Shown: piece by piece, positions 9,211 to 17,183 of the stretch
How positions within the stretch are numbered: the stretch's first letter is position 1
Layout: every line of letters starts with the position of its first letter
Assembly (NCBI GenBank): GCA_013298145.1
Contig: JAAFJO010000005.1
Coordinates: forward strand, 62,001-126,000
Direction: 5' to 3'
Length of the DNA: 64,000 nt
Source of the DNA: Betaproteobacteria bacterium
GTDB lineage: Bacteria > Pseudomonadota > Gammaproteobacteria > Burkholderiales > Casimicrobiaceae
The notes under the pieces: model-generated
What the model was told of the DNA's origin: nothing
Database searches by the model: none
Seen by the model: the letters and a program-made list of their open reading frames with translations, nothing else
Made by a program: the position numbers and the translations under genes

Positions 9211-10581
9211 ATGCAGCGAATTCGCCAACAATTATCGAAGTCTGCTGCGACCTTTTTCGGCTGTCTCGCTGCGTTCGCCTTTGCGCAACAGGCAGCCCCT
9301 GCGAATCCTGCCGGCGCGTCAGCGGTCATTAGTGCGAACCCAGGCAACGCTTCGCAGCCAGCGATGTCACCTGCCTCCCCGAGTGGGCAGCGCTTGTTTG
9401 ATGCGGCGCGCGACAAGCTAGTTCAGATTCGAATTCTCACGCGAGCAGGCGGCTCGCAGGCAAGCGTCGGTTCGGGCTTCTTGATCGCAGCGAACGGTAC
9501 CGCGCTCACGAACTATCACGTCATCTCGCAACTGGTTCTGGAGCCGCAACGCTTTCGCGCGGAATATGTGCGGGTTGACGGTAAGCGCGGCGAAGTCGCG
9601 CTGATCAATTTTGACGTGGTTCACGACCTCGCGCTGATTCGCCTTGAGGGGCTCACCAACGCCGCGCACTTTTCGTTGCGCGGCGCTGCCGAACCATTGC
9701 GACAAGGCGAAAAGATCTATTCACTCGGCAATCCGCTCGATCTTGGGTTCGCGATTTCGGAGGGCACTTACAACGGACTTGTAGAGCGCAGGTTGTACGA
9801 ACAAATTCATTTCACCGGTGCGCTCAATCCTGGCATGAGTGGCGGCCCTGCGCTCGACGAAGCCGGGCGTGTGATTGGCGTCAACGTCGCCGGAACAGGT
9901 GGTGAGCTCGCTAATCTTTTGGTACCTCTCACGTATGTGCGGCCGCTGGTTTCAGATTCGCGAAGCACGGAGCCCGACAAGAAGTTGATTGCGTCCCAAC
10001 TGAAGATGCACCAAGCCGTGATGGTTGACGCGCTCTTGGCCAAACCGTTTAAGCGGCAAGCCCTCGGACCCGCTGAAGTGGCGGTAGGAGACGATTCGCT
10101 CTTACGTTGCTGGGGTAACTCCAACGCGAAGCCGGAGAAGCTTTATCGCAGTGAATCGACGAGTTGCGCATTGCGGTCCAGCTTGTTCGTTGATTCCAAT
10201 TTCACCACGGGAACGGTGTCATGGGATCACACTTATCGCGTCGGCGAAAAGCTCGGCGCGTGGCGTTTTGCCGCGTGGCAACAGCGTGTGGTTTCCGCAC
10301 AAGGAAAAGCGACCGATGCGGTGGGTGCGAAGCCTACCCGTTACCTCACCCGTGCCCTGTGTGAGGATCGATTTATCAATGCGCAAGGCATTTCCTATCG
10401 CGCAGCGGTGTGCGTGCGTGCGCATCGTGAATTCGAGGGTTTGTTCGACGTAACCGTCCGCGCTAACTCGGTGGATCGTGAAGTCGAATCGCTTTCGAGT
10501 TCGCTCGATGCCAAAGGCGTGAGCTTCGCCAACGCACAACGCCTGATACGCGCGTTTCTGGAGGTGTCCAAATGGCGCTAA
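9211..10581 (+). CDS. Exported trypsin-like serine protease (S1C/HtrA-like, no PDZ domain)
   Basis: About 456 residues from the ATG at 9211 (GGTGAAG just upstream); an ATG at 9163 would add 16 residues ahead of the signal peptide. After the hydrophobic leader and an Ala/Pro linker comes a chymotrypsin-fold domain with a full triad: His in TNYHV (about residue 103), Asp in DVVHDLALI (about 139) and Ser in NPGMSGGPAL (about 210). No PDZ domain follows; instead there are about 200 residues of unassigned sequence containing several Cys. Likely periplasmic. The last codons overlap the next gene by 10 nt, so the two are translationally coupled. Confidence 0.85.
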   Translation: MQRIRQQLSKSAATFFGCLAAFAFAQQAAPANPAGASAVISANPGNASQPAMSPASPSGQRLFDAARDKLVQIRILTRAGGSQASVGSGFLIAANGTALTNYHVISQLVLEPQRFRAEYVRVDGKRGEVALINFDVVHDLALIRLEGLTNAAHFSLRGAAEPLRQGEKIYSLGNPLDLGFAISEGTYNGLVERRLYEQIHFTGALNPGMSGGPALDEAGRVIGVNVAGTGGELANLLVPLTYVRPLVSDSRSTEPDKKLIASQLKMHQAVMVDALLAKPFKRQALGPAEVAVGDDSLLRCWGNSNAKPEKLYRSESTSCALRSSLFVDSNFTTGTVSWDHTYRVGEKLGAWRFAAWQQRVVSAQGKATDAVGAKPTRYLTRALCEDRFINAQGISYRAAVCVRAHREFEGLFDVTVRANSVDREVESLSSSLDAKGVSFANAQRLIRAFLEVSKWR

Positions 10582-11642
10582 TTCCAGCCGACGTAGCGCA
10601 TTCAGTCGACGCAACCGCCTCAACTGCTCCGGCAAGCAGCGCTCGTGATGAGCCGCAGCTTGTGAGTGCGCACTTGGATACGGGGGTCTTCATTGAGCTT
10701 CTCGACAAGCATGAGCAAGTCAGCCAGCGGATTCGTTTCGACACCTTGCCGGTGACGATTGGCAACCACTATCGCTGCGACTACATTCTTGACACGGACG
10801 AAGCCGCTGTACAAAGCGTTGTCGTTGAACGCGATGAAGCGAACCGGCTGCACGTGCGCGCACCGAACCCGTTCTGGGCGCCAGGGGGGTTGACCCGCGA
10901 CTGGATCGTCGATCCTGAGCGCGCGTTCATGCTGGCTGGCGAGCGGATTCGAATTCGAACGCGCGACTATGCGCCTAAACATCGACGCATGAGCTCAGAT
11001 GTCATTCGTCGACTCAGCGGTTGGACGCTTCTCGTTGCGCTCGCAGGCGCTATCGGCCTCGGCGCGTTTCAAGCCTGGTTGATCGATATCGAAGGCGTAC
11101 GCACGTCGCAATACGTCACCGCCGCCTTCGCAGTAGTCGGCATGCTTTCGCTGTGGGCAGGCGCGTGGGCAATCGTGTCGAAGCTCACCGGAAAGTCGAC
11201 TCACTTTCTTGCCCATCTCTCGCTCGCCGCCATCGGGATGATTGTGAGTGCGATCGTTGAGTTTGTGTTTGACTCAGTGACCTACTCCTTCGATCTCAAA
11301 ACGCTTTGGCAATACGGCAATATCGTGGTCTGGGCGGTGCTCGGAGCGCTCGTGTGGGCGCACGCGCGCCTGATCGTGCGTACGCGTGCGGCGAGCGCGT
11401 GGATCGCTGCGTTCGTGGTGGCGGGATCGGTATTGGCGATTGAGTGGACGAGTAGCTTTAATGCGCGAAGCACGTTCGCGCAGAGCGCCACGTTAAACGA
11501 AGCTCGCCCTCCGGGCTGGCGAATGGCCTCGGGTGTTTCGCTGGATAGTTTCCAGAAAAGCGCCGCGCGGCTGGAGGCCGCGGCCGAGGCGCTCAAATCC
11601 GAAAAGCCCGAAGGCGTGGATCTGGGCCAATACGGCGAGTAG
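10572..11642 (+). CDS. FHA-like domain membrane protein
   Basis: A 356-residue protein. Residues about 35-130 look like a divergent FHA beta-sandwich (VTIGNHYRCDYILD followed by QSVVVERDEANRLHVRA). The usual Ser/His phospho-peptide motif is not evident, so phosphothreonine binding is uncertain. Five hydrophobic segments follow (about 150-171, 181-203, 211-233, 248-268, 275-293), then a soluble C-terminal tail. The start codon lies within the end of the protease gene. The pair suggests a membrane sensor or anchor working with the exported protease; this is an inference from gene overlap only. Confidence 0.7.
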   Translation: MALIPADVAHSVDATASTAPASSARDEPQLVSAHLDTGVFIELLDKHEQVSQRIRFDTLPVTIGNHYRCDYILDTDEAAVQSVVVERDEANRLHVRAPNPFWAPGGLTRDWIVDPERAFMLAGERIRIRTRDYAPKHRRMSSDVIRRLSGWTLLVALAGAIGLGAFQAWLIDIEGVRTSQYVTAAFAVVGMLSLWAGAWAIVSKLTGKSTHFLAHLSLAAIGMIVSAIVEFVFDSVTYSFDLKTLWQYGNIVVWAVLGALVWAHARLIVRTRAASAWIAAFVVAGSVLAIEWTSSFNARSTFAQSATLNEARPPGWRMASGVSLDSFQKSAARLEAAAEALKSEKPEGVDLGQYGE

Positions 11643-11754
11643 GCGTGAAAGGAATCACGCGGACGCTGCCGCATCAGCCGATATCTTCCGCTCGCCATGA
11701 TTGCGTCGCAAGGGCGTGTTACAACTCGCACCACGTTGCAACTTTAAATCCCCC

Positions 11755-13038
11755 ATGAACACGATTCCAGTGACTAAGCGCGAACTTTGGTCGTGGTCAA
11801 TGTATGACTTCGCCAACTCGGGCTACACCACCGTTGTTATCACGGCGATTTTCAACGCTTATTTTGTGGGCGTAATTGCTGGCGGCGCAAGCTGGGCCAC
11901 GTTGTTATGGACAACTGTGTTTGCCATCTCGTACTTGATTGTGATGTTCTTAGGCCCGGTGCTCGGACGCGTCGCTGACCGTCATGCTTCAAAAAAACGC
12001 TTCCTACTGATCTCAACGATTGGTTGCGTGCTGACCACGCTCCTTCTCGCGCCCGTGGCGGCGCGCGGCAATGATTGGCTCTGGATTGCGTGCGTTGTAT
12101 TCATCGCGAGTAACGTGTTCTATGCCCTGGGCGAGAACTTCACGGCGTCTTTCTTGCCCGAACTTTCTACCAGTAAAGACATCGCCAAGGTTTCGGCCTG
12201 GGGCTGGAGCTTAGGCTATGTGGGCGGGCTCATTACGCTTGGAGTTTGCTTGTGGTGGGTGACGTCGCAGCAAGCAGCGGGCGCAAAGGCTCAGGAATTT
12301 ATTCCGATGACACTGGTGATCACCGCGGTGATCTACGCTTTGGCGAGCGTGCCGACGTTTTTGTTTCTACGTGAGCGAGCGACGCCGAAGTTGCACATCG
12401 AGCGCGAATCGAGCTGGCAGACCTTCAGTCGATCGATCGCACAGCTGCAATCGTTTCCCGATCTCAAGCGCTTTTTTGTCGCAGGCGTTGCCTACCAAGC
12501 CGGCCTTGCCGTCGTGATCTCGCTCGCGTCGGTGTACGCCGAACAAGCGCTGGGTTTCAAGATGGCCGACACCATCAAGTTACTTCTCGTGGTGAACGTG
12601 TCAGCCGCTGTGGGTGCGTTTGTTTTTGGTTACGTCCAGGATCGTATCGGTCACAAACCGACCCTTGTGGTCACGCTTGTCATGTGGATTGCAACGGTGA
12701 TCGTTGCTTACGTGTGGCACACGCAAACTGGTTTTTGGTTCGCTGCGAACTTGGCGGGTTTGTGCCTCGGCGCGAGCCAGTCCGGCGGGCGCGCACTCGT
12801 GGGTGTGATGAGCCCAAAAGCGCAATTGGCTGAGTTTTACGGGCTCTGGGGCGTCGTTGTGCGTTTAGCTGGCATCGTCGGGCCGATGCTCTATGGCATC
12901 GTCACGTTTGCCACCCAAAACAATCATCGGCTCGCACTGCTTTGTACCGGCTCGCTCTTTGTCGTCGGGCTCTTTGTGTTGCGCGCGGTGGACGTGTCGC
13001 GCGGTGAGGCACGCGCTGCAGCGCAGGGGGAAGGGTGA
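11755..13038 (+). CDS. MFS transporter, UMF1 / Atg22-like family
   Basis: A polytopic inner-membrane transporter of about 427 residues with roughly 12 hydrophobic segments. The N-terminal motif ELWSWSMYDFANSGYTTVV matches the W-x-x-YD-x-ANS signature of the UMF1 (Atg22-like) branch of the major facilitator superfamily. GRVADRHASKKRFLL is the MFS loop 2-3 motif. The open frame begins 18 codons upstream at a TTG, but the ATG at 11755 places the signature at the right distance from the N-terminus. Substrate unknown. Confidence 0.88.
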   Translation: MNTIPVTKRELWSWSMYDFANSGYTTVVITAIFNAYFVGVIAGGASWATLLWTTVFAISYLIVMFLGPVLGRVADRHASKKRFLLISTIGCVLTTLLLAPVAARGNDWLWIACVVFIASNVFYALGENFTASFLPELSTSKDIAKVSAWGWSLGYVGGLITLGVCLWWVTSQQAAGAKAQEFIPMTLVITAVIYALASVPTFLFLRERATPKLHIERESSWQTFSRSIAQLQSFPDLKRFFVAGVAYQAGLAVVISLASVYAEQALGFKMADTIKLLLVVNVSAAVGAFVFGYVQDRIGHKPTLVVTLVMWIATVIVAYVWHTQTGFWFAANLAGLCLGASQSGGRALVGVMSPKAQLAEFYGLWGVVVRLAGIVGPMLYGIVTFATQNNHRLALLCTGSLFVVGLFVLRAVDVSRGEARAAAQGEG

Positions 13039-13232
13039 AAAGCACGCTGAGCCACATGCAATTGAACGCGCTGAGAAATTCCGCATGCTTCAGCGAGCCG
13101 AAGTAGAGCGATATTTGCGTTAAATAGACGCTAACCCCTGCTTAATATGGGCGAACGCACAAAGGCTGAACACGCGCTTGTGCGAACCCTGGAATAATCA
13201 TGTAACCGGGGCTTTTGAATGTGGGAGACGCT

Positions 13233-13694
13233 ATGACACACACAATTCACCGCTCAACGGTAACCCTCGTTTCGCTCGCTTTGTTGGTTGCAGGCACATG
13301 CGTGGCGACGACGGCGAGCGCAAACACCGAAACTATCTTCCCCAAAGCGGCAAAGATTTTGAAGCCGATCGTGCCTGAGCACTGTCGCGAATGGAATTCG
13401 CCCGCGCCGGTTGACAAGAAAGACGTCGACTATCCCAACGATGCTCGCGGGCTCACTGGCGAGGCTGCGCTGCTGGTAAAGATTGGCGCGAGTGGCGAGT
13501 ATCTCGGTGTCGCGGATTTTCTTGCGACCGATGATCTCTACGCAAAGGCCGCGGAGAACTCCGTACAGCACTGGACGTTTCGCCCGGCGCGCTGCAACGG
13601 AGAAACCATTGCCTCAGAGGCGCGCGTGGATTTCCGATTCAGACGAGAAGGCGGCGTCTCGTACCCTGCTGGCGCCACTGCCATTAAGCGCTAA
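13233..13694 (+). CDS. Exported TonB C-terminal-domain protein
   Basis: 153 residues from the ATG at 13233, preceded by GGGAG. A signal peptide (hydrophobic stretch to about residue 30, TASA) leads a mature domain with the TonB-C pattern: DYPNDARGLTGEAALLVKIGASGEYLGV, then a strand-helix-strand ending HWTFRPARCNGETIASEARVDFRF. It lacks the N-terminal membrane anchor and Pro-rich spacer of true TonB, so it is probably a periplasmic TonB-box-like protein rather than an energy transducer. No ExbB/ExbD genes are nearby. Confidence 0.8.
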   Translation: MTHTIHRSTVTLVSLALLVAGTCVATTASANTETIFPKAAKILKPIVPEHCREWNSPAPVDKKDVDYPNDARGLTGEAALLVKIGASGEYLGVADFLATDDLYAKAAENSVQHWTFRPARCNGETIASEARVDFRFRREGGVSYPAGATAIKR

Positions 13695-13852
13695 ATCGAG
13701 CAATAAACGCGAAGGTCGCGTGAGAAATTTTTTGTAGTACCAGCGCGTGCGGTGTAAGCGATCGTGGCGCGCTTACGTCTTTCTCGCGCACTTGATGCAG
13801 GTGGAAGAATGCTTAATGAAACGCGTTTGAATGCAAGATAAAAAAATCACGC

Positions 13853-13858
13853 TATAAT
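13853..13858 (+). promoter_or_regulatory. -10 box of the tRNA-Pro/Arg/His operon
   Basis: A perfect TATAAT sits 9 bases before the 5' end of tRNA-Pro. The -35 region is weak (TTTGAATGCA around 13826-13835). The three tRNAs have no terminator between them, so this is the likely single promoter. Confidence 0.55.
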
Positions 13859-13867
13859 TCAAAGCTT

Positions 13868-13945
13868 CGGGGCGTAGCGCAGCCCGGTTAGCGCATCTGC
13901 TTTGGGAGCAGAGGGTCGTGAGTTCGAATCCCACCGCCCCGACCA
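13868..13945 (+). tRNA. tRNA-Pro (anticodon TGG)
   Basis: Full cloverleaf: acceptor CGGGGCG pairs with CGCCCCG, the anticodon loop TTTGGGA reads TGG, the T-loop is TTCGAAT, and CCA is encoded at 13943-13945. First of three tRNAs in an operon. Confidence 0.97.
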
Positions 13946-14035
13946 TTCACCTTTCGATACCCTTCGATAAGTGCTTGGACCGTTTGTGAAGAGATCACCC
14001 CGGCTTCGGCCGGTGCTGATCGAAACACAACACAA

Positions 14036-14112
14036 GTGCCCGTAGCTCATCTGGATAGAGCACCGGCCTTCTAAGCCGGGGGTAACAGGTTCGAGTCCTG
14101 TCGGGCGCGCCA
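14036..14112 (+). tRNA. tRNA-Arg (anticodon TCT)
   Basis: Acceptor GTGCCCG pairs with CGGGCGC (one G-T pair). Anticodon stem CCGGC/GCCGG encloses CTTCTAA, giving anticodon TCT for AGA. T-arm ACAGG-TTCGAGT-CCTGT; CCA encoded at 14110-14112. Confidence 0.97.
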
Positions 14113-14149
14113 GACGCCTTTCACAGGCGGATCAAAAATGTTTTCCTGT

Positions 14150-14225
14150 GGCGGCCGTAGCTCAGCGGTAGAGTCCTGGATTGTGATTCCAGTTGTCGCG
14201 GGTTCGAACCCCGTCGGCCGCCCCA
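14150..14225 (+). tRNA. tRNA-His (anticodon GTG)
   Basis: Acceptor GCGGCCG pairs with CGGCCGC. G at 14150 is the extra G-1 typical of tRNA-His, opposite C73. The anticodon loop TTGTGAT reads GTG, and CCA is encoded at 14223-14225. Its last 19 bases are repeated downstream in the 140-bp tandem array. Confidence 0.97.
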
Positions 14226-14234
14226 AATAAAAAC

Positions 14235-14256
14235 GCCCTCGCAAGAGGGCTTTTTT
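14235..14256 (+). terminator. Intrinsic terminator 1 of the tRNA operon
   Basis: GCCCTC (14235-14240), loop GCAA, GAGGGC (14245-14250), then six T. It starts 9 bases after the tRNA-His CCA. Confidence 0.9.
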
Positions 14257-14374
14257 ATTTGGGGCGTGCCGCGGGGAGAGAACCCGCCTCGTAGTTTGGG
14301 TTCGGTGGAGCGCGCTAGCGCGTAACGACGCCGCGCAAGCGGCGACAACCCCGTCGGCCGCCCCAAATAAAAAC

Positions 14375-14396
14375 GCCCTCGCAAGAGGGCTTTTTT
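14375..14396 (+). terminator. Intrinsic terminator 2 (repeat unit 2)
   Basis: Same hairpin and T6 as terminator 1, displaced by exactly 140 bp. Confidence 0.85.
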
Positions 14397-14514
14397 ATTT
14401 GGGGCGTGCTGCGAGGAGAGAACCGGCTTCGTAGTTTGGGTTCGGTGGAGCGCGATAGCGCGTAACGACGCCGCGCAAGCGGCGACAAACCCGTCGGCCG
14501 CCTCTAATAAAAAC

Positions 14515-14537
14515 GCCCTCGCAAGAGGGCTTTTTTT
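14515..14537 (+). terminator. Intrinsic terminator 3 (repeat unit 3)
   Basis: Same hairpin followed by T7, displaced by another 140 bp. Confidence 0.85.
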
Positions 14538-14651
14538 ATTTTGGGCGTGCTGCGGGGACAGAACCCGCTTCTTAGTCCGGCGCCGGTGCAACCCCAATTG
14601 TGTTGGATCGAGCGACTAACCTCCGCTCAGACCACGTAACGATGCCAAGCA

Positions 14652-15179
14652 TCAGCGCTCGAATGTGATGGGTGCGCAAAGGATTCGCGCCGCGTTCGGG
14701 TCGAGCGGGTTAGGTGCCGCGCTTCCAAGCGCCGCGTCGAGCAGCTCGCCATTCCAGGACAGCTGATAACGGCCAGGTTTCGAGAAGTCGTAGCCTTGCG
14801 ACGCATCGAATTCGTGGAGCATCGAACTGCCTGGAGCGAGTACGACGTACTCCTCAAGCGTTGGCGCGGCGCGCTTTACAACTGGCCCCACATACTGCAG
14901 GCGATGCTTGTTTCTACTGACCCGCAGGAAATCGGCTCGCAACGGCTCAAGCGGTGTGTTTCGGCGCAACAGGGTGATTGCCTCGCTGCCCGTGTTTTGC
15001 AGTTGTAGCGCCATCGCGCCGGGCACACCATTTCTCTGCAGCACGAGCTCGCAGCGAAGGGCGTTGAGCAAGCGCGGGGTGGCGCTCGAGCTCATCGCAA
15101 AGCTCGCACTGGTTTGCATCGTTGCCCAAATAGCAAGGCAAATGAGCCAATAACTATTTGCATATTTACGCCTATTCAT
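14652..15179 (-). CDS. Exported stand-alone homologue of the M35 peptidase N-domain
   Basis: 175 residues with an N-terminal signal sequence (hydrophobic residues about 9-28). The mature part aligns with the N-terminal domain of the metallopeptidase encoded just upstream: FLRVSRN versus FLRVTRD, YVGPVVKR versus YMGALVKR, and YDFSKPGRYQL versus YDLSEGGSYQI, in the same order and spacing. It has no peptidase domain or HExxH. Co-directional with the peptidase gene, which ends 87 bp before it. It could be a partner, chaperone, decoy or inhibitor of the peptidase, or simply a duplicated domain; sequence alone does not decide. Confidence 0.75.
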   Translation of the reverse strand: MNRRKYANSYWLICLAIWATMQTSASFAMSSSATPRLLNALRCELVLQRNGVPGAMALQLQNTGSEAITLLRRNTPLEPLRADFLRVSRNKHRLQYVGPVVKRAAPTLEEYVVLAPGSSMLHEFDASQGYDFSKPGRYQLSWNGELLDAALGSAAPNPLDPNAARILCAPITFER

Positions 15180-15224
15180 TGGGGCTAGCGGCGATCGAAT
15201 GATATTAAAGCAAAATTAATAAAA

Positions 15225-15256
15225 TAGGCGCTCACCCTCATTAAAGCGAGCGCCTA
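15225..15256 (-). terminator. Intrinsic terminator of the M35 peptidase gene
   Basis: On the minus strand TAGGCGCTC (15248-15256 side) pairs with GAGCGCCTA (15225-15233 side), a perfect 9-bp stem with a 14-nt loop. TTTTATTAATTTT follows. It lies 10 bp past the peptidase stop. Confidence 0.8.
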
Positions 15257-15265
15257 GACGCTAAG

Positions 15266-16351
15266 TTAGTTTTGGAATGGCGTGTTTTCCGCGAAGTACT
15301 CGTGGCTGTCTGCGTTCTGAATCGCGCGCTTCGGATTGGTTGTCGCGAGTTTTTTCGCCGCAGTCTGACCGTACGCATAGTCGTTTGTGCCGGCTACGAC
15401 ATTGAAATGCGAGGTCTCATGTACAAGTGTGCCCGCACGCGAATCGGTTCCTGTGTTGGCCGCAGACCAAAATGCACCACAGAGATAGACCTTATAGGGC
15501 TGCGTTGGGTAGACATACGCAAAGGTGCCCGCTTCTGTGCAGCCGCAATCAAACGACATGTTCTGCGTATCAAACGTGTTCTTGATGTTCGCGAAATTGC
15601 TAGCGACGGTGTTCCAACGCGAGGTCGTGACAGCGCCAAACCAGGTCACATAGCGGGTGCGAGCTGACGAAGGCGTTTGTGCGAGATAGCTCACCGCATT
15701 ACTAGCGTAGGCAGCGGCGCTACTGAGTGCCGTGTCGATGGCAGAGCGCTGCGAGGTGGTGCAGCTTGCCGCGTATGAGCTGGTGCCAAGTTTGTGCTGG
15801 AACTCGGATTGTTCGATCATGATCGCGCGTGCTGGGTCAGCCTCGACGGCGAGCCCCGCTGGCTGCGAATCAAAACTGTGGCCATCAATCACATGCTTGT
15901 CGGAGCCCACGAAGTTAATCTGGTAGCTACCGCCTTCTGAGAGGTCATACGCGCGATCAATGTCATACGTGACGCTGATTGATTGACCGGGCTGAATCTC
16001 CACCGTATCTTGCAAATACGCCGCTTTGCGCTTGACCAACGCGCCCATGTAGGCGAGCTCTTCGCCATCGCGGGTAACGCGCAGGAACGAACGATCTGGA
16101 TCGCTCGAATCGAGCAACCACGCCGGAACGTGCGCGGGCGCGAGTGACGAATTCGAGAATTCGACGGTCACTTTCACCCGATCACCCGCAACATGAAACG
16201 ACTTGGTCGAACTCACGCTGGCGCGCAATTCAGAGGGCGAAAAGCGACCTGTTTCCGATTCCGTGCGGTCGGTTTGACGCGGGCCTGCGAAAGCGGCCGA
16301 TACGGCAAGAGCGAGCGAGGTGAGTGCGAGCGTACGTGCAAACTGCTTCAT
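15266..16351 (-). CDS. Exported M35-family (deuterolysin / peptidyl-Lys type) zinc metallopeptidase
   Basis: 361 residues from the ATG at 16351, which directly begins a signal peptide (MKQFARTLALTSLALAVSAAFA); the frame is open 54 codons further but that part is unlike protein. Residues about 41-171 form a beta-rich N-domain. The catalytic domain carries HETSH (about 311-315, the HExxH zinc motif) and GTNDYAYG (about 321-328), the aspzincin motif whose Asp is the third zinc ligand. The end NADSHEYFAEN is typical of lysine-specific metalloendopeptidases. Secreted. Followed by a strong terminator and a gene for a stand-alone N-domain homologue. Confidence 0.93.
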   Translation of the reverse strand: MKQFARTLALTSLALAVSAAFAGPRQTDRTESETGRFSPSELRASVSSTKSFHVAGDRVKVTVEFSNSSLAPAHVPAWLLDSSDPDRSFLRVTRDGEELAYMGALVKRKAAYLQDTVEIQPGQSISVTYDIDRAYDLSEGGSYQINFVGSDKHVIDGHSFDSQPAGLAVEADPARAIMIEQSEFQHKLGTSSYAASCTTSQRSAIDTALSSAAAYASNAVSYLAQTPSSARTRYVTWFGAVTTSRWNTVASNFANIKNTFDTQNMSFDCGCTEAGTFAYVYPTQPYKVYLCGAFWSAANTGTDSRAGTLVHETSHFNVVAGTNDYAYGQTAAKKLATTNPKRAIQNADSHEYFAENTPFQN

Positions 16352-16599
16352 GTTTTCGTTCCCATTTTTTGGTGAGATAGGTGGCGTGCGAGTCGGCGAG
16401 CCCATATCGAGCCATTCGATTCGCGCCTTATTTTCCGGCGACCTGACACCTAAGCTGTCTAGGCCTAATGCACCGAAGCGTTGGACGTTAGAAGCTTTTG
16501 TCCATCCGGTCAAGGCGCGTCCCGTTTGAAATGCGCCCCGCTACTTTGCGGGCCGTTTTGAGTGCCACTGGCAAGCGTTGCGAGGCGCGCAGCTCCTTG

Positions 16600-17079
16600 C
16601 TAGCGCGGGCCTAGCGGCAGTTCGCCGCGTTTGAGCTGGCGCAGCACGATGCTTGATTTGCTGTGGCGAATGCCCGGAATTTTGTAGAGCTTTTCGCGCA
16701 ACAAGCGTTCGTAATCGCGCGTGTCGGTGACGGCGATGCGCAAGTAATAGTCGTACTCGCCAGAGACCAAAAACGCCTCTTGTACTTCGGGGATGAGCTC
16801 CAGTTCTCGACCGAATCGCTCAAGCGCTTCGTCTGAATGGCTGTCGAGCGTTACCTGCACGATCACGATATCGCGATAGCCCACTTTTTCCGGATTCAGC
16901 CGCACGGTGTATCCCTCGATCACGCCGGATTCCTCCATGCGCTTGATTCGTGTCCAACACGGCGACGCGGTGAGCCCGACTTTGGCGCTGATGTCATTCA
17001 AGCTAGCGCGCGCGTCGCGCTGGAGCTCGCGCAAGATGGCTAAGTCGAGGCGGTCGAGGGTCAACGAATCTACTGGCAT
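16600..17079 (-). CDS. Lrp/AsnC-family transcriptional regulator
   Basis: 159 residues: an N-terminal winged HTH (LDRLDLAILRELQRDARASLNDISAKVGLTASPCWTRIKRMEE, written here only as its position, residues about 7-50) and a C-terminal RAM ligand-binding domain (VTLDSHSDEALERF, FLVSGEYDYYLRI, GIRHSKSSIVL). It is divergent from an acetolactate synthase gene with 104 bp between the starts, so control of branched-chain amino acid synthesis is a reasonable inference. The signal amino acid cannot be read from sequence. Confidence 0.93.
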   Translation of the reverse strand: MPVDSLTLDRLDLAILRELQRDARASLNDISAKVGLTASPCWTRIKRMEESGVIEGYTVRLNPEKVGYRDIVIVQVTLDSHSDEALERFGRELELIPEVQEAFLVSGEYDYYLRIAVTDTRDYERLLREKLYKIPGIRHSKSSIVLRQLKRGELPLGPR

Positions 17080-17183
17080 GATTTACTGACTAATTAGCGA
17101 TACGCGGAAAAGTTTACCGCGCAGCTGTATTTTTACGCACAGAACGGAAGCCTTTTCGGCCACCCTCATGAAATAGTTTCGTA

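Larger units (their letters stand above)
14207..14576 (+). repeat. 140-bp tandem repeat containing tRNA-His 3' ends and terminators (about 2.6 copies)
   Basis: Period exactly 140 bp: CCGTCGGCCG recurs at 14211, 14351 and 14491. Unit 1 begins inside tRNA-His. Unit 2 (from 14347) repeats the final 19 bases of the tRNA, including CCA, without change. Unit 3 (from 14487) has a few differences and fades out near 14576. Each unit then has the same hairpin GCCCTC-GCAA-GAGGGC plus T-tract, and a second palindromic region (CGCCGC-GCAA-GCGGCG). Units 1 and 2 differ at only a handful of positions. Confidence 0.92.

Noticed and set aside
14121..14597. 158-residue minus-strand frame across the tRNA-His region with repeating RRGSNPRQLESQ-like segments
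   Set aside because: It is the translation of the tandem 140-bp repeat and the tRNA; such frames are a familiar artefact, not a protein.
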